From assembly GCA_023252065.1 (NCBI GenBank), contig JAHEXO010000008.1, positions 1-13,750 on the forward strand: a stretch of 13,750 bases of DNA, written 5' to 3'. This stretch comes from Nocardioides sp. (GTDB lineage: Bacteria > Actinomycetota > Actinomycetes > Propionibacteriales > Nocardioidaceae). This document shows positions 1 through 6,863 of this stretch, piece after piece. Under the pieces are notes generated by a model. It saw nothing but the letters and a program-made list of their open reading frames with translations, was not told the origin of the DNA and ran no database searches. Position numbers and translations under genes: made by a program. Each line of letters begins with the position of its first letter. Position 1 is the stretch's first letter.

Positions 1-59
1 CTGACCATGGTGCTCGGTGACACCGCCGCTGGGGTGTGCCTCCTGATCGTGGTCGGCTC

Positions 60-89
60 CCGGTGCCGGCAGCCCGACGCCGGCACCGG
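60..89. terminator. strong hairpin, possible terminator of an upstream gene
   Basis: Perfect 11-bp inverted repeat: CCGGTGCCGGC at 60-70 and its complement at 79-89, with an 8-nt loop. No T tract follows, so it is a terminator only by structure. It could end a gene lying left of the window, where in-frame TGA triplets occur at 2-4 and 18-20. The rest of 1-192 holds no gene I can support. Confidence 0.4.
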
Positions 90-192
90 TCGCGCGGGGC
101 GCGTCAATGATCCGGGTGGTCCGTTGTGCCCTCCGATGGTGGGGAGCACACTCACCGTGAGCGGCTCGGGGCGTGAGACCCAGGAGGTCGCC

Positions 193-1044
193 GTGGGGGG
201 TGCGAAGCGGTCCGACGTGCGGGACGACCGCGTCCTCGCCTACACGCGGGGGTTGTCGCTGTTCATCGTGCCGTTCCTGGTGGCCGCGTTCGTGATCCTC
301 TACCTCTTCCCCGAGCACACGCCGCGGCTGTGGGCGTGGACGATCCAGGCCACCATGACCTCGATGGTGCTCGCCTCCGCCTACCTCGGCGGGGCCTACT
401 TCTTCGTGCGCGTGGTCCGCGAGCGGCACTGGCACGAGGTGGCGACCGGATTCCTTGCGGTGACGGCGTTCGCCTCACTGCTGGGGATCGCGACTCTCCT
501 GCACTGGGGCATCTTCGCCCACGACCACGTCTCCTTCTGGCTGTGGGCCGGCCTCTACTTCACCGCACCGTTCCTGGTGATCGGCGCATGGCTCGCCAAC
601 CGGAGGTACGGCGCGCCGGTCACCGACGGCGACGTCCTCCTGCGACCGGTCGAGCGGGTCCTGATCACCGCGGTCGGTGTCCTCGCGCTGGCGACCGGCG
701 TCGTGATGTTCCTGGCGCCCGACTCGGTCATCCCGCTCTGGCCGTGGCCCCTGACGCCGCTGAGCTGCCGGGTCGTCGGAGCGACGCTCTGCCTCGGCGG
801 GGCGGGCGCCGGAGTGTGGTTCGACCCGCGGTGGACGTCGGTCCGGCTGATGCTCCAGGTGGAGGTGCTGATGCTGGCGCTGATGCTGGTGGCCGCCGTG
901 CGGGCGCGCGACGAGATCATCGCCTCCCACGCGCTCACCTGGCCGCTGCTGCTCGGGACGCTCGCGGTGCTGGCCGGGTCGGCGTACCTCTGGGCGAGCT
1001 ACGAAAGGGGTCCTCGCCGGGCGGCCGTCAGACCAGGTCTCTGA
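193..1044 (+). CDS. multi-pass membrane protein, function unknown
   Basis: A 283-residue integral membrane protein that I do not recognise as a named family. I chose GTG 193 because a full AGGAGG ribosome binding site lies at 182-187; the frame is open to an ATG at 7, but the added residues look non-coding and span the 60-89 hairpin. The N-terminus is short and charged (residues 1-18). About eight hydrophobic segments follow, near residues 20-39, 50-73, 84-105, 113-134, 155-175, 192-210, 218-236 and 248-268. The repeated pattern of paired helices with W/P-rich turns (for example LWPWPLTPL near 182-190) suggests two similar four-helix halves. No catalytic motif is visible. The 3' end overlaps the converging DUF2237 gene by 17 bp. 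It stands alone, with no co-directional partner. Confidence 0.75.
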   Translation: MGGAKRSDVRDDRVLAYTRGLSLFIVPFLVAAFVILYLFPEHTPRLWAWTIQATMTSMVLASAYLGGAYFFVRVVRERHWHEVATGFLAVTAFASLLGIATLLHWGIFAHDHVSFWLWAGLYFTAPFLVIGAWLANRRYGAPVTDGDVLLRPVERVLITAVGVLALATGVVMFLAPDSVIPLWPWPLTPLSCRVVGATLCLGGAGAGVWFDPRWTSVRLMLQVEVLMLALMLVAAVRARDEIIASHALTWPLLLGTLAVLAGSAYLWASYERGPRRAAVRPGL

Positions 1045-1429
1045 GGTCGGGTGGGACGTCGACCGCGTGCTCCTGGAGGAAGCTCAACGGGATGACCTCC
1101 AGGGCCCGCTCGTTGGTCGAGGCCAGGAGCACCGGCGCCGCGACGTCGTCGTGGTAGGCCTGCACCCACCGTGCTGCGACCACGCACCACCGGTCGCCGG
1201 GGTGCAGGCCCGGGAACCCGAACTCGGGCATCGGCGTCTCGAGGTCGTTGCCCACGGCGCGCTGGTGGAGCAGGAAGTCCTCGGTCATCACCGCGCACAC
1301 CGCATGGAGCCCGAGGTCCTCCTCGCCGCACGAGCACCGGCCGTCGCGGTAGAAGCCGGTCAGCGGCTCGGAACCGCAGGGTTCGATCGGACCGCCGAGG
1401 ACGTTTCGCTCGGACCCGGACTGAGACAT
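1028..1429 (-). CDS. DUF2237 family protein
   Basis: A 133-residue soluble protein that matches the DUF2237 (COG3651) family over almost its whole length. Signature blocks are NVLGGPIEPC (9-18), PLTGFYRDG (22-30), CSCGEEDLGLHAVCAVMTEDFL (in pieces across 32-53), GNDL..P.PEFGFPGLHPGDRWC (60-82) and AARWVQAY (85-92). Conserved cysteines at 18, 32, 34, 45 and 82 are consistent with a metal or redox role, but no biochemical function is established for the family as far as I know. I chose the ATG at 1429 because family similarity begins just after it; the frame stays open upstream to 1486 but would run into the end of the next gene. No clear Shine-Dalgarno is present. The gene lies 41 bp downstream of the phage-like gene on the same strand, so they could share a transcript. 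Confidence 0.88.
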   Translation of the reverse strand: MSQSGSERNVLGGPIEPCGSEPLTGFYRDGRCSCGEEDLGLHAVCAVMTEDFLLHQRAVGNDLETPMPEFGFPGLHPGDRWCVVAARWVQAYHDDVAAPVLLASTNERALEVIPLSFLQEHAVDVPPDLRDLV

Positions 1430-1470
1430 GGCAGCATCATGCCCGGCGACGCCCTGCACAAACGGGAGGC

Positions 1471-1839
1471 TCAGCCGCGCTCCCACGGCGCTTCGTCGTC
1501 CATCTTCTTGTAGTACTTCGCCAGGTGACTCCTGACCCGGTCGACGTCCTTGGCGGGCAGGTCGACGCCGCCGCGACCGCCGACCATCACGTTGCCCGCG
1601 GCCATCACGCCCCTCGGCACGGCCTTCAGTCGGCCGTCGACGACATCGGCCACGAGCAGCTTGTACGCCGTGAAGTTGCCCTTGTTGTCGGCGTCGTACC
1701 AGACGTGTGCGTCGCGGTACTTCTCGTTGGGCTCGTCCTCCGCGCCGGCCCAGGCGCGGACCCGCTTCTCCGCAGCGGCTCCGTCCCAGTCCCGGTCACG
1801 GTCTGCGAGGGGAAGGTCCTGGAAGGTCGTCACAGCCAT
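1471..1839 (-). CDS. small protein resembling a phage head-maturation-protease-associated domain
   Basis: A 122-residue protein starting at the ATG of MAVTTFQDLP (1839); the frame runs further upstream, but that part crosses the 14-bp tandem repeats. The layout is LPLADRDRDWDGAAAEKRVRAW (in pieces across residues 9-30), an acidic linker, a strand-rich centre with AYKLLVADVVDGRLKAVPRG (58-77), then GGRGGVDLP (87-95) and a helical tail ending KYYKKM (108-113). From memory this order (LPLADRDR-WDG, YKLPIADVVDG, AVPR, GARGGVDLP) is a domain found at the C-terminus of HK97-type prohead proteases of actinophages and as stand-alone chromosomal proteins. No protease catalytic residues are present. 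No other phage gene is nearby, so it looks like a domesticated or relict domain of unknown job. No membrane segment or signal peptide is visible. Confidence 0.7.
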   Translation of the reverse strand: MAVTTFQDLPLADRDRDWDGAAAEKRVRAWAGAEDEPNEKYRDAHVWYDADNKGNFTAYKLLVADVVDGRLKAVPRGVMAAGNVMVGGRGGVDLPAKDVDRVRSHLAKYYKKMDDEAPWERG

Positions 1840-1904
1840 GGCGGGTCCGTACCCAGGTGCCCTCGACTCCAAGCGCGCACGCGACGCGTCCGTGACTGAC
1901 GTGG

Positions 1905-1946
1905 CACCAATGACCCGGCACAAATGACCCGGCACAAATGACCCGG
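1905..1946. repeat. three tandem 14-bp repeats
   Basis: Units at 1905-1918, 1919-1932 and 1933-1946: CACCAATGACCCGG, then CACAAATGACCCGG twice. The array is in the 194-bp divergent spacer between the phage-like gene and the S53 protease gene, just before the candidate promoter of the latter. It could be a protein-binding array or a replication-slippage product. Confidence 0.9.
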
Positions 1947-1954
1947 CTGAGCGA

Positions 1955-1984
1955 TGGTCACCACGTGTGGGAGCGGGCTACGGT
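1955..1984 (+). promoter_or_regulatory. candidate promoter of the S53 protease gene
   Basis: TGGTCA at 1955-1960 matches TTGACA at 4 of 6 positions. After an 18-bp spacer, TACGGT at 1979-1984 fits the actinobacterial TANNNT -10 pattern. It would give a leader of about 43 nt containing the GAGGAG ribosome binding site at 2021-2026. The assignment rests on motifs only. Confidence 0.3.
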
Positions 1985-2033
1985 CGCGACGGTGTCCGCC
2001 GGGCTCGGTGGGCCGCTGCGGAGGAGACCACTC

Positions 2034-3251
2034 ATGCATGCTCGACGTTCTCGTTCGGCCGGGGTCGCCCTCCTCCTGGGCGCCGCGCTGGTCCTCGCCC
2101 CGACTCTGCTCGGTGAGGAGGCCGGCGCGGTCGGGACCGTGCAGGTCCAGCTCCCGCAGCCGCTCTGCCACGCGCCGGCGTCCGGCCACCGTGCCTGCGA
2201 CGCGATCCGCCTGGTCACTCGCCGGGTCACCACCACGCAGGCGCAACAGCTCCGCATGGCCGGGCTGACCCGGTCGGCGGCGCTCGGGTTCGGGCCGGCC
2301 GGCGGATACACACCGACCCAGCTCGCCACGGCGTACGGCGTGAACCCCGACGCGGCGACGACCCAGACGGTGGCGATCGTTGACGCTTACAACGACCCGT
2401 CGGTCCGGTCGGACCTCAACGCCTTCGACGCGCGCTACGGCCTCCCGGCCGAGACCGGCACCTCGCTGAAGGTGGTCAACCAGAACGGCGACGCCGCTCC
2501 GCTGCCGCCCGCCGACGTCGGGTGGGCCGGCGAGATCACGCTCGACGTCCAAGCGGTGCGGGGCATCTGCCACCACTGCAACATCCTGCTGGTCGAGGCC
2601 GACACCAACGACAACGGCAACCTGGCGACCGCCGTGAACCGCGCGGTGACGATGGGCGCGAAGATCGTCAGCAACTCCTACGGCAGCACCGAGAACGACC
2701 CCCAGAACACCCCGGACGTGGTCAGCGCCTACAACCATCCCGGGGTCGTGATCACGGCCTCGACCGGCGACGACGGCTGGTACGGCTGGGACGTCTTCAA
2801 CGGGCTGTCGCCGAGCCCCAGCGTCGCCGAGACGCCGGCGAGCTTCCCGACCGTGGTCGGGGTGGGCGGCACCTCGCTCTACCTCAGCTCCGACGGCACG
2901 CGGGCCGGCGAGCAGGTCTGGAACGACAACGGGCCCAACGACATCGACGGCTACGCGATCGCCGGCGCCTTCGGCGCGCTCGCGGGCGCCGCCGGCAGCG
3001 GCTGCAGCGCGACCTACGTCGCGCCGCGCTGGCAGCAGAAGATGGCGGGCTACGCCGGTCTCGGCTGTGGCAGCACCCTGCGCAACGGCGTCGACATCGC
3101 AGCGGACGCCGATTACCTCACCGGCTTCGACATCTACGAGACCTTCGGCTGGTGCACCGACGCCATCTGCCCGACGGACGGCTGGGCGACGTTCGGCGGC
3201 ACCTCGCTGGCCTCACCCCTCGTCGCCGGGATGTGGGGCCTCGCCGGCTGA
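2034..3251 (+). CDS. secreted S53 (sedolisin) serine-carboxyl peptidase, cut short by an in-frame TGA
   Basis: Encodes 405 residues before the stop. The start at ATG 2034 is set by GAGGAG at 2021-2026 and a Sec signal peptide (MHARRSRS, hydrophobic 10-26, cleavage likely near 30-33). S53 features: Glu167 and Asp171 in GEITLD (the E-x3-D catalytic pair), STGDDG at 243-248 carrying the likely oxyanion Asp, VGVGGTSL at 275-282, CSATYVAPRWQQ at 324-335, and the nucleophile Ser391 in GGTSLASP. Family knowledge: these enzymes cleave proteins, usually in acid, and need a C-terminal calcium site. TGA at 3249-3251 falls just after LVAGMWGLAG, whereas homologues continue. The next 187 codons in the same frame supply the missing end. 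The truncated product would lack the calcium site, so it is probably inactive. The propeptide region is short, about 60 residues between signal and catalytic domain. Confidence 0.82.
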   Translation: MHARRSRSAGVALLLGAALVLAPTLLGEEAGAVGTVQVQLPQPLCHAPASGHRACDAIRLVTRRVTTTQAQQLRMAGLTRSAALGFGPAGGYTPTQLATAYGVNPDAATTQTVAIVDAYNDPSVRSDLNAFDARYGLPAETGTSLKVVNQNGDAAPLPPADVGWAGEITLDVQAVRGICHHCNILLVEADTNDNGNLATAVNRAVTMGAKIVSNSYGSTENDPQNTPDVVSAYNHPGVVITASTGDDGWYGWDVFNGLSPSPSVAETPASFPTVVGVGGTSLYLSSDGTRAGEQVWNDNGPNDIDGYAIAGAFGALAGAAGSGCSATYVAPRWQQKMAGYAGLGCGSTLRNGVDIAADADYLTGFDIYETFGWCTDAICPTDGWATFGGTSLASPLVAGMWGLAG

Positions 3252-3815
3252 CCCAGGGGCGTCCCGCGTCCGGCGCTGATGCTCTACGGCCACGCGACGT
3301 CGACGCCCGGCCACACCTACGACGTCACCATCGGCGGCACGGGGGCCTGTGACACCGGCTCGCCCGCGGCCTGCGCCGGCTTCTTCGGGGTCGACAACCC
3401 CAACAGCTTCGGCTTCGGGCTCCTCGACTGCGTGTGGAACGCCGTCGACCCGACCCCGCTCACCGACACCGGACAGTGCTACGCCCAGAAGGGGTACGAC
3501 GGTGTCTCCGGCGTCGGCACCCCCGTCGGCCTCGGCGTCTTCGCGCCGATGAGCCCGAAGGCGGTGATCAGCCAGACCGCCAACGTGACCCACCACGTCG
3601 CACACACCTTCTCCGCCGCGACCAGCACCGACCCGTTCCCGGGAGGGTCGCTGACCACGTACGTCTGGACCTGGGGCGACGGCTCGACGACGACCACCGC
3701 GTCGGCGACCGCGAGCCACACCTACGCCTCGGCCGGCTCCAAGACCGTGAAGCTCACGGTCACCGACAACTACAAGCGCAGCAACACCGTGAGCAGGGTG
3801 GTCACCGTCGGGTGA
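3252..3815 (+). pseudogene. detached C-terminal part of the S53 protease with PKD domain
   Basis: This stretch is in the same frame as the protease and is separated from it only by the TGA at 3249-3251. Its 187 codons carry ALMLYGH, then YDV in GHTYDVT and GYDGVSGVGTPVG, which correspond to the calcium-binding end of S53 enzymes. A PKD (polycystic kidney disease-type) beta-sandwich domain follows: WTWGDGST, SHTYASAGSKTVKLTVTD and a final valine-rich strand. PKD domains on secreted proteases usually help with substrate binding or spacing. The first internal ATG (3279) has no ribosome binding site and no signal peptide follows it, so separate expression of a useful protein is unlikely. The stop codon (3813-3815) lies in the first unit of the 13-bp repeat array. 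One base change (such as TGA to GGA or TGG) would restore a protein of 593 residues. Confidence 0.75.
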
Positions 3816-3883
3816 TCAGTCCGGGTGATCAGTCCGGGTGATCAGTCCGGGTGATCAGTCCGGGTGATCAGTCCGGGTGATCA
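3809..3883. repeat. 13-bp tandem repeat array at a convergent gene junction
   Basis: Unit CGGGTGATCAGTC repeats at 3809, 3822, 3835, 3848 and 3861, with a 10-bp partial copy at 3874-3883. Each unit holds the palindrome TGATCA, which reads TGA on both strands. The PKD reading frame stops in the first unit (3813-3815) and the DUF5995 gene stops in the last partial copy (3883-3881). Copies are identical, suggesting recent slippage expansion. Confidence 0.95.
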
Positions 3884-4618
3884 CGCCGGCGGTGGCAGGA
3901 CGACGCCGAAGCCGGCGACCGCCAGGCGCAGCAGCACCTGGCCGGGAGCCAGCAGGTCGGCGAGGCGCGCGGCGCTGAGCACCTCCAGCTCCGCCAGCCG
4001 CACGTCGTACGCCGCGGGGCCGAGGAGGCGGGCGGCCTGCAGCGCGACGGTGTTGTGCCACACCTTCTGGCGAGCCTCGCGCAGGAAGCGCTTGGAGGAG
4101 AGCCGGTTCAGCGGCTGGAGCACGCGGTCGAGCGTGGTGCGGCCCTTGGCAGACAGCTCGGCGTCCTCGGCCGCGACCCGCGAGGCGAGGACCCCGTCGA
4201 TGCGTTCGTGGTCGAGCCGGCGACGCGCCAGCACCGCGGGGTCGGCGAAGTCGTCGTCGGAGATGACGGCGAGCAAGGCCTGCGGGAGGTCGTAGTTGAC
4301 GTGGGCGTTGATCCCGAGCAGCACCTGTCGCAGTGCCGGCAGGTCGGCTGGGGCCTCGAAGGCGATCCGCCAGGGGCGCGACGGCGTACCGCCGGCGAGG
4401 TGGATGTCGAGGGCGGTCAGGTAGAGCTCGGCGAACGCGACGTCCCAGGCCTCGACCCACTCCGGGTCCTCGAAGACCCCGAGGTCGACCGCCTTGCCCA
4501 CCGCCGAGGTGGTGCGCATGTACGTGGCCAGGAACTCACGCAGCTGGGCGTGTTCGGGCGCCAGCCCGTCGAGCCGGGTCTGCATGGTCCTGACCACCGA
4601 CTCGACGGAATCGTTCAT
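3881..4618 (-). CDS. DUF5995 family protein
   Basis: A 245-residue, largely alpha-helical soluble protein. The best family marker is LLGINAHVNYDLPQAL (residues 100-115), where His106, Asn108 and Asp110 sit in the conserved block of DUF5995. The preceding WVEAWDVAFAELYLTALD (54-71) and RPWRIAF (81-87) also fit. I know of no proven activity for the family; the His/Asn/Asp pattern might be a metal or catalytic site, which is inference. It is the second gene of a unit with the amino acid permease, whose stop lies 9 bp upstream of this ATG, so co-transcription is very likely. No good Shine-Dalgarno is visible, consistent with reliance on coupling. The stop codon falls inside the 13-bp repeat array, so the last residues (VVLPPPA) may vary between strains. 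Confidence 0.8.
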   Translation of the reverse strand: MNDSVESVVRTMQTRLDGLAPEHAQLREFLATYMRTTSAVGKAVDLGVFEDPEWVEAWDVAFAELYLTALDIHLAGGTPSRPWRIAFEAPADLPALRQVLLGINAHVNYDLPQALLAVISDDDFADPAVLARRRLDHERIDGVLASRVAAEDAELSAKGRTTLDRVLQPLNRLSSKRFLREARQKVWHNTVALQAARLLGPAAYDVRLAELEVLSAARLADLLAPGQVLLRLAVAGFGVVLPPPA

Positions 4619-4627
4619 GGTGCGACG

Positions 4628-6259
4628 CTACGCCGTCGAACCGCCCTCGTCAGGGTGGTGTGCGCGCTCGGAGCCGGTCGGCTCCAGCTCGTCGTGGAGG
4701 TGGTGTCCGACGCCACGGTCGGGGCGCGCGATGAAGAAGTACAACGCACCGACCACTGCGATCACGAACATCACCAACAGCGTGATCCAGTCCAGGTTGA
4801 ACAACGCCCGTGGCGAGTCGAGCCCGGTGGGAAGGACCACGTTCACCAGCATCAACCCGAGGTAGAGGACGGCGATCACGGTGACCGTCATGCCCCAGCG
4901 GCCGAGGGTGAACCGACCCTCCGGCACCCAGCCCCGCGACCGCGCGATCAGCGCCGCGATCACCGTCATCAGGAACGACAGGTAGATGCCGCTGACGCCG
5001 AATGAGACGAGCGCGAGCAGCGCGTTGACGCCGCCGGGGTAGGTGATGAAGAGGATGTGCTTGTTCTCGGCCGGCGAGACGAACACCAGCAGCATGAAGA
5101 GCACCGTGACGAACGCTCCGCCGATCAAAGCGTTGACGGGCGTGCCGAACCGAGGGTGGATGCGGGAGATCCACGACGACCCCGGCAGCGCCTCGTCGCG
5201 GGCGTAGGAGAAGGCCAGTCGGCTGCCGGCGCCCTGGATCGACGTCCCGCAGGAGAAGAAGGCGAAGACGATCATCAGGAGCAGGAAGTCCACCACACCT
5301 GACGGCAGCTGGGACAAGATGGCTGAGACGGGGCCGCGGGGATCGTTCACCGTGTCGGAGACACCCTTCGCGCCGTCGCCCGGGATCGAGAGCAGCAGCG
5401 CGCCGGTCAGGACGATCGACGCGGCGCCGCCCCACAGCAGCGCCATCCGCATCGCCCGCGGCACCTGGCGACCGGCGTCCTTGGTCTCCTCCGAGATGTC
5501 GCCGGCCGACTCGAAGCCGTAATAGATGTACACCGGCGCGAGCACGGCGACCAGGCCCGCCGCCACGAAGCTGCCGTGGAAGTTCACTCCGAGTGCGTTC
5601 GTCGACCCGTGTAGTGCCCCTTCGGTGGAGAACAGGTAACCCAGCCCGTGGTGGAAGCCGTGGATGCCGAGGATGATGGCGATCCCCAGCGTCCCGACGA
5701 TCTCGACGTACACCCCGAACTGGGCCACGCGCCCCATCACCTGAGCGCCGGTGATGTTGAGGATCGTCTGGATCACGAGCAGCACCACGGTCACCAGCAG
5801 GATGGTCTTGTGGTCCGCGGGGTCGAGGTTCCACCCGAACCAGTTGTGGGTGAGCGACGCGACGTACGGGACGACGCCGGTGTCCACCGCGGCGACGGTG
5901 ATCAGCAGCGCGAAGCCGTAGAACCAGCCGACGAACCAGCCGTAGCCGGGGCCGACGGAGAACTTCGAGTACTGGTAGAGCGCGCCGGCGACCGGATAGT
6001 GGCTGGCGAGCTCGCCGAAGACCAGGGCGACGAACAGCATCCCGATGATCGGGATCAGGTTCAGCCAGATGTACGCCGGGCCGGCCATGCCGAGTCCGAG
6101 GATGAACAGCGAGTAGATCCCCACCATCGGGGACAGGTAGGTGAATGCGACTGAGAAGTTGGCGAACAACCCCAGCACCCGGTGCAGCTGCGGCTGGTAG
6201 CCGAGGCTCACGAGCCTGGCGTCGTCGGTGTCGGTCTCAGGCAGGTCGGCGTGAGTCAT
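4628..6259 (-). CDS. APC-superfamily amino acid permease
   Basis: A 543-residue inner-membrane transporter of the amino acid-polyamine-organocation superfamily, likely proton-coupled uptake. The start at ATG 6259 is supported by GGAG (6268-6265) 5 nt upstream; an earlier in-frame start at 6358 would add residues with no family similarity. Family landmarks: LGYQPQLHRVLGLFANFSVAF (in pieces across 19-39), GELASHYPVAGALYQYSKF (82-100) and GFESAGDISEETKDAG..VPRAM (248-270). About 12 hydrophobic segments follow the short acidic N-terminus, and the C-terminal 30 residues are polar. The landmarks resemble the ACT subfamily (TC 2.A.3.4), which includes GABA, choline and other amino acid carriers; the substrate cannot be read from sequence. 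It leads a unit with DUF5995. Its leader carries two competing hairpins that may control initiation. Confidence 0.9.
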   Translation of the reverse strand: MTHADLPETDTDDARLVSLGYQPQLHRVLGLFANFSVAFTYLSPMVGIYSLFILGLGMAGPAYIWLNLIPIIGMLFVALVFGELASHYPVAGALYQYSKFSVGPGYGWFVGWFYGFALLITVAAVDTGVVPYVASLTHNWFGWNLDPADHKTILLVTVVLLVIQTILNITGAQVMGRVAQFGVYVEIVGTLGIAIILGIHGFHHGLGYLFSTEGALHGSTNALGVNFHGSFVAAGLVAVLAPVYIYYGFESAGDISEETKDAGRQVPRAMRMALLWGGAASIVLTGALLLSIPGDGAKGVSDTVNDPRGPVSAILSQLPSGVVDFLLLMIVFAFFSCGTSIQGAGSRLAFSYARDEALPGSSWISRIHPRFGTPVNALIGGAFVTVLFMLLVFVSPAENKHILFITYPGGVNALLALVSFGVSGIYLSFLMTVIAALIARSRGWVPEGRFTLGRWGMTVTVIAVLYLGLMLVNVVLPTGLDSPRALFNLDWITLLVMFVIAVVGALYFFIARPDRGVGHHLHDELEPTGSERAHHPDEGGSTA

Positions 6260-6264
6260 GAGTG

Positions 6265-6301
6265 CTCCGCAGCTCTCGGCTGCGACCAGTCGGATCGCAG
6301 C
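6265..6301 (-). promoter_or_regulatory. leader with two mutually exclusive hairpins near the permease start
   Basis: In + coordinates, hairpin B pairs CGCAGC (6268-6273) with GCTGCG (6279-6284) across a 5-nt loop and covers the first base of the GGAG ribosome binding site (6268-6265). Hairpin A pairs GCTGCGA (6279-6285) with TCGCAGC (6295-6301) across 9 nt. Both use 6279-6284, so only one can form. This resembles an attenuator or riboswitch-like switch, but no known ligand-binding core is recognised. Confidence 0.35.
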
Positions 6302-6360
6302 AGACCAGTTCTGGCTCAACCCCCGACCTGAGCCCCGCCTCCCGAGCGTGCGGCGCACCG

Positions 6361-6366
6361 AAGATA
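6361..6366 (-). promoter_or_regulatory. candidate -10 element of the permease operon
   Basis: On the minus strand this reads TATCTT, fitting TANNNT. A weak TTCCCT lies 18 bp upstream as a possible -35. It would give a leader of roughly 95 nt that contains both hairpins before the permease start. The rest of 6260-6436 shows no gene. Confidence 0.25.
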
Positions 6367-6436
6367 GACCCCGCGGCGGGCGACAGGGAAGAGCATGCGC
6401 CGCGTGTCAGGGCCGACCACGCGCGGCCGTCGAGCC

Positions 6437-6808
6437 TCAGCCGACGGTGAGGTCGACGCGGTCCTGGTAGAACGCAACGTGTCCGGCGATCTGCGACACC
6501 GCGTCGTAGGGCTCGACGTAGGTCCACACCGCGTTCACCGAGCTCGTGTCACCATCGCGAAGCGTGTAGTAGGAAGCGTCACCCTTGAAGGGGCAGTACG
6601 TCGTGTGCTCCGACGACTCGAGGACGTCCGGGTCGACCGCGTCGATCGGCAGGTAGTAGACCGGCGGGTACGTCGACTCCAGCAACACCAGCGCCGCATC
6701 GGTCTTCGCGATGAGGCGCCCGCCGAAGTGCACGGTGACCGTATGTTCGGCGGAGGTGACGGTGATCGGGTGGTCCGGGCCCGGGACGAGCACCTGCTTC
6801 TCACTCAT
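6437..6808 (-). CDS. DUF427 family protein
   Basis: A complete 123-residue member of the DUF427 family (Pfam PF04248). Signature blocks are YYLPIDAVDPDVLE (51-64), TTYCPFKGDASYY (69-81), NAVWTYVEPY (92-101) and IAGHVAFYQDRVDL (107-120). The family is small, all-beta and soluble; its Pfam name (NTP_transf_9) implies a nucleotidyltransferase, but I know of no demonstrated reaction. The start at ATG 6808 matches the usual family N-terminus. No Shine-Dalgarno is seen in the 15 nt upstream, so it may be leaderless or nearly so. It is transcribed divergently from the CocE-type hydrolase across a 251-bp spacer and does not form an operon with the permease, whose promoter lies in the following gap. 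Confidence 0.92.
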   Translation of the reverse strand: MSEKQVLVPGPDHPITVTSAEHTVTVHFGGRLIAKTDAALVLLESTYPPVYYLPIDAVDPDVLESSEHTTYCPFKGDASYYTLRDGDTSSVNAVWTYVEPYDAVSQIAGHVAFYQDRVDLTVG

Positions 6809-6845
6809 GTCGGGAGAAACGTCACCGGGCTGAAGGGGATTCCGG

Positions 6846-6863
6846 GAGAATTCGGCGATTCTC
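6846..6863. promoter_or_regulatory. dyad in the divergent spacer, possible operator
   Basis: Inverted repeat GAGAAT at 6846-6851 and ATTCTC at 6858-6863, separated by 6 bp. It lies between the DUF427 gene and the divergent hydrolase. Downstream of it TAGGCT (6888-6893) fits a -10 for the hydrolase with a long leader. The rest of 6809-7059 shows nothing else I can support. Confidence 0.2.

Noticed and set aside
7..192. An N-terminal extension of the first membrane protein from ATG 7
   Set aside because: It would span the 11-bp stem hairpin and ignore the AGGAGG at 182-187, which sits exactly before GTG 193.
3240..3280. A frameshift as the cause of the split protease
   Set aside because: Codons before and after TGA 3249-3251 are in the same frame (both at multiples of 3), and translation across it reads naturally into the expected S53 sequence. 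A nonsense change is enough.
3809..3883. A CRISPR array
   Set aside because: The units are only 13 bp and directly adjacent, with no spacers and no cas genes.
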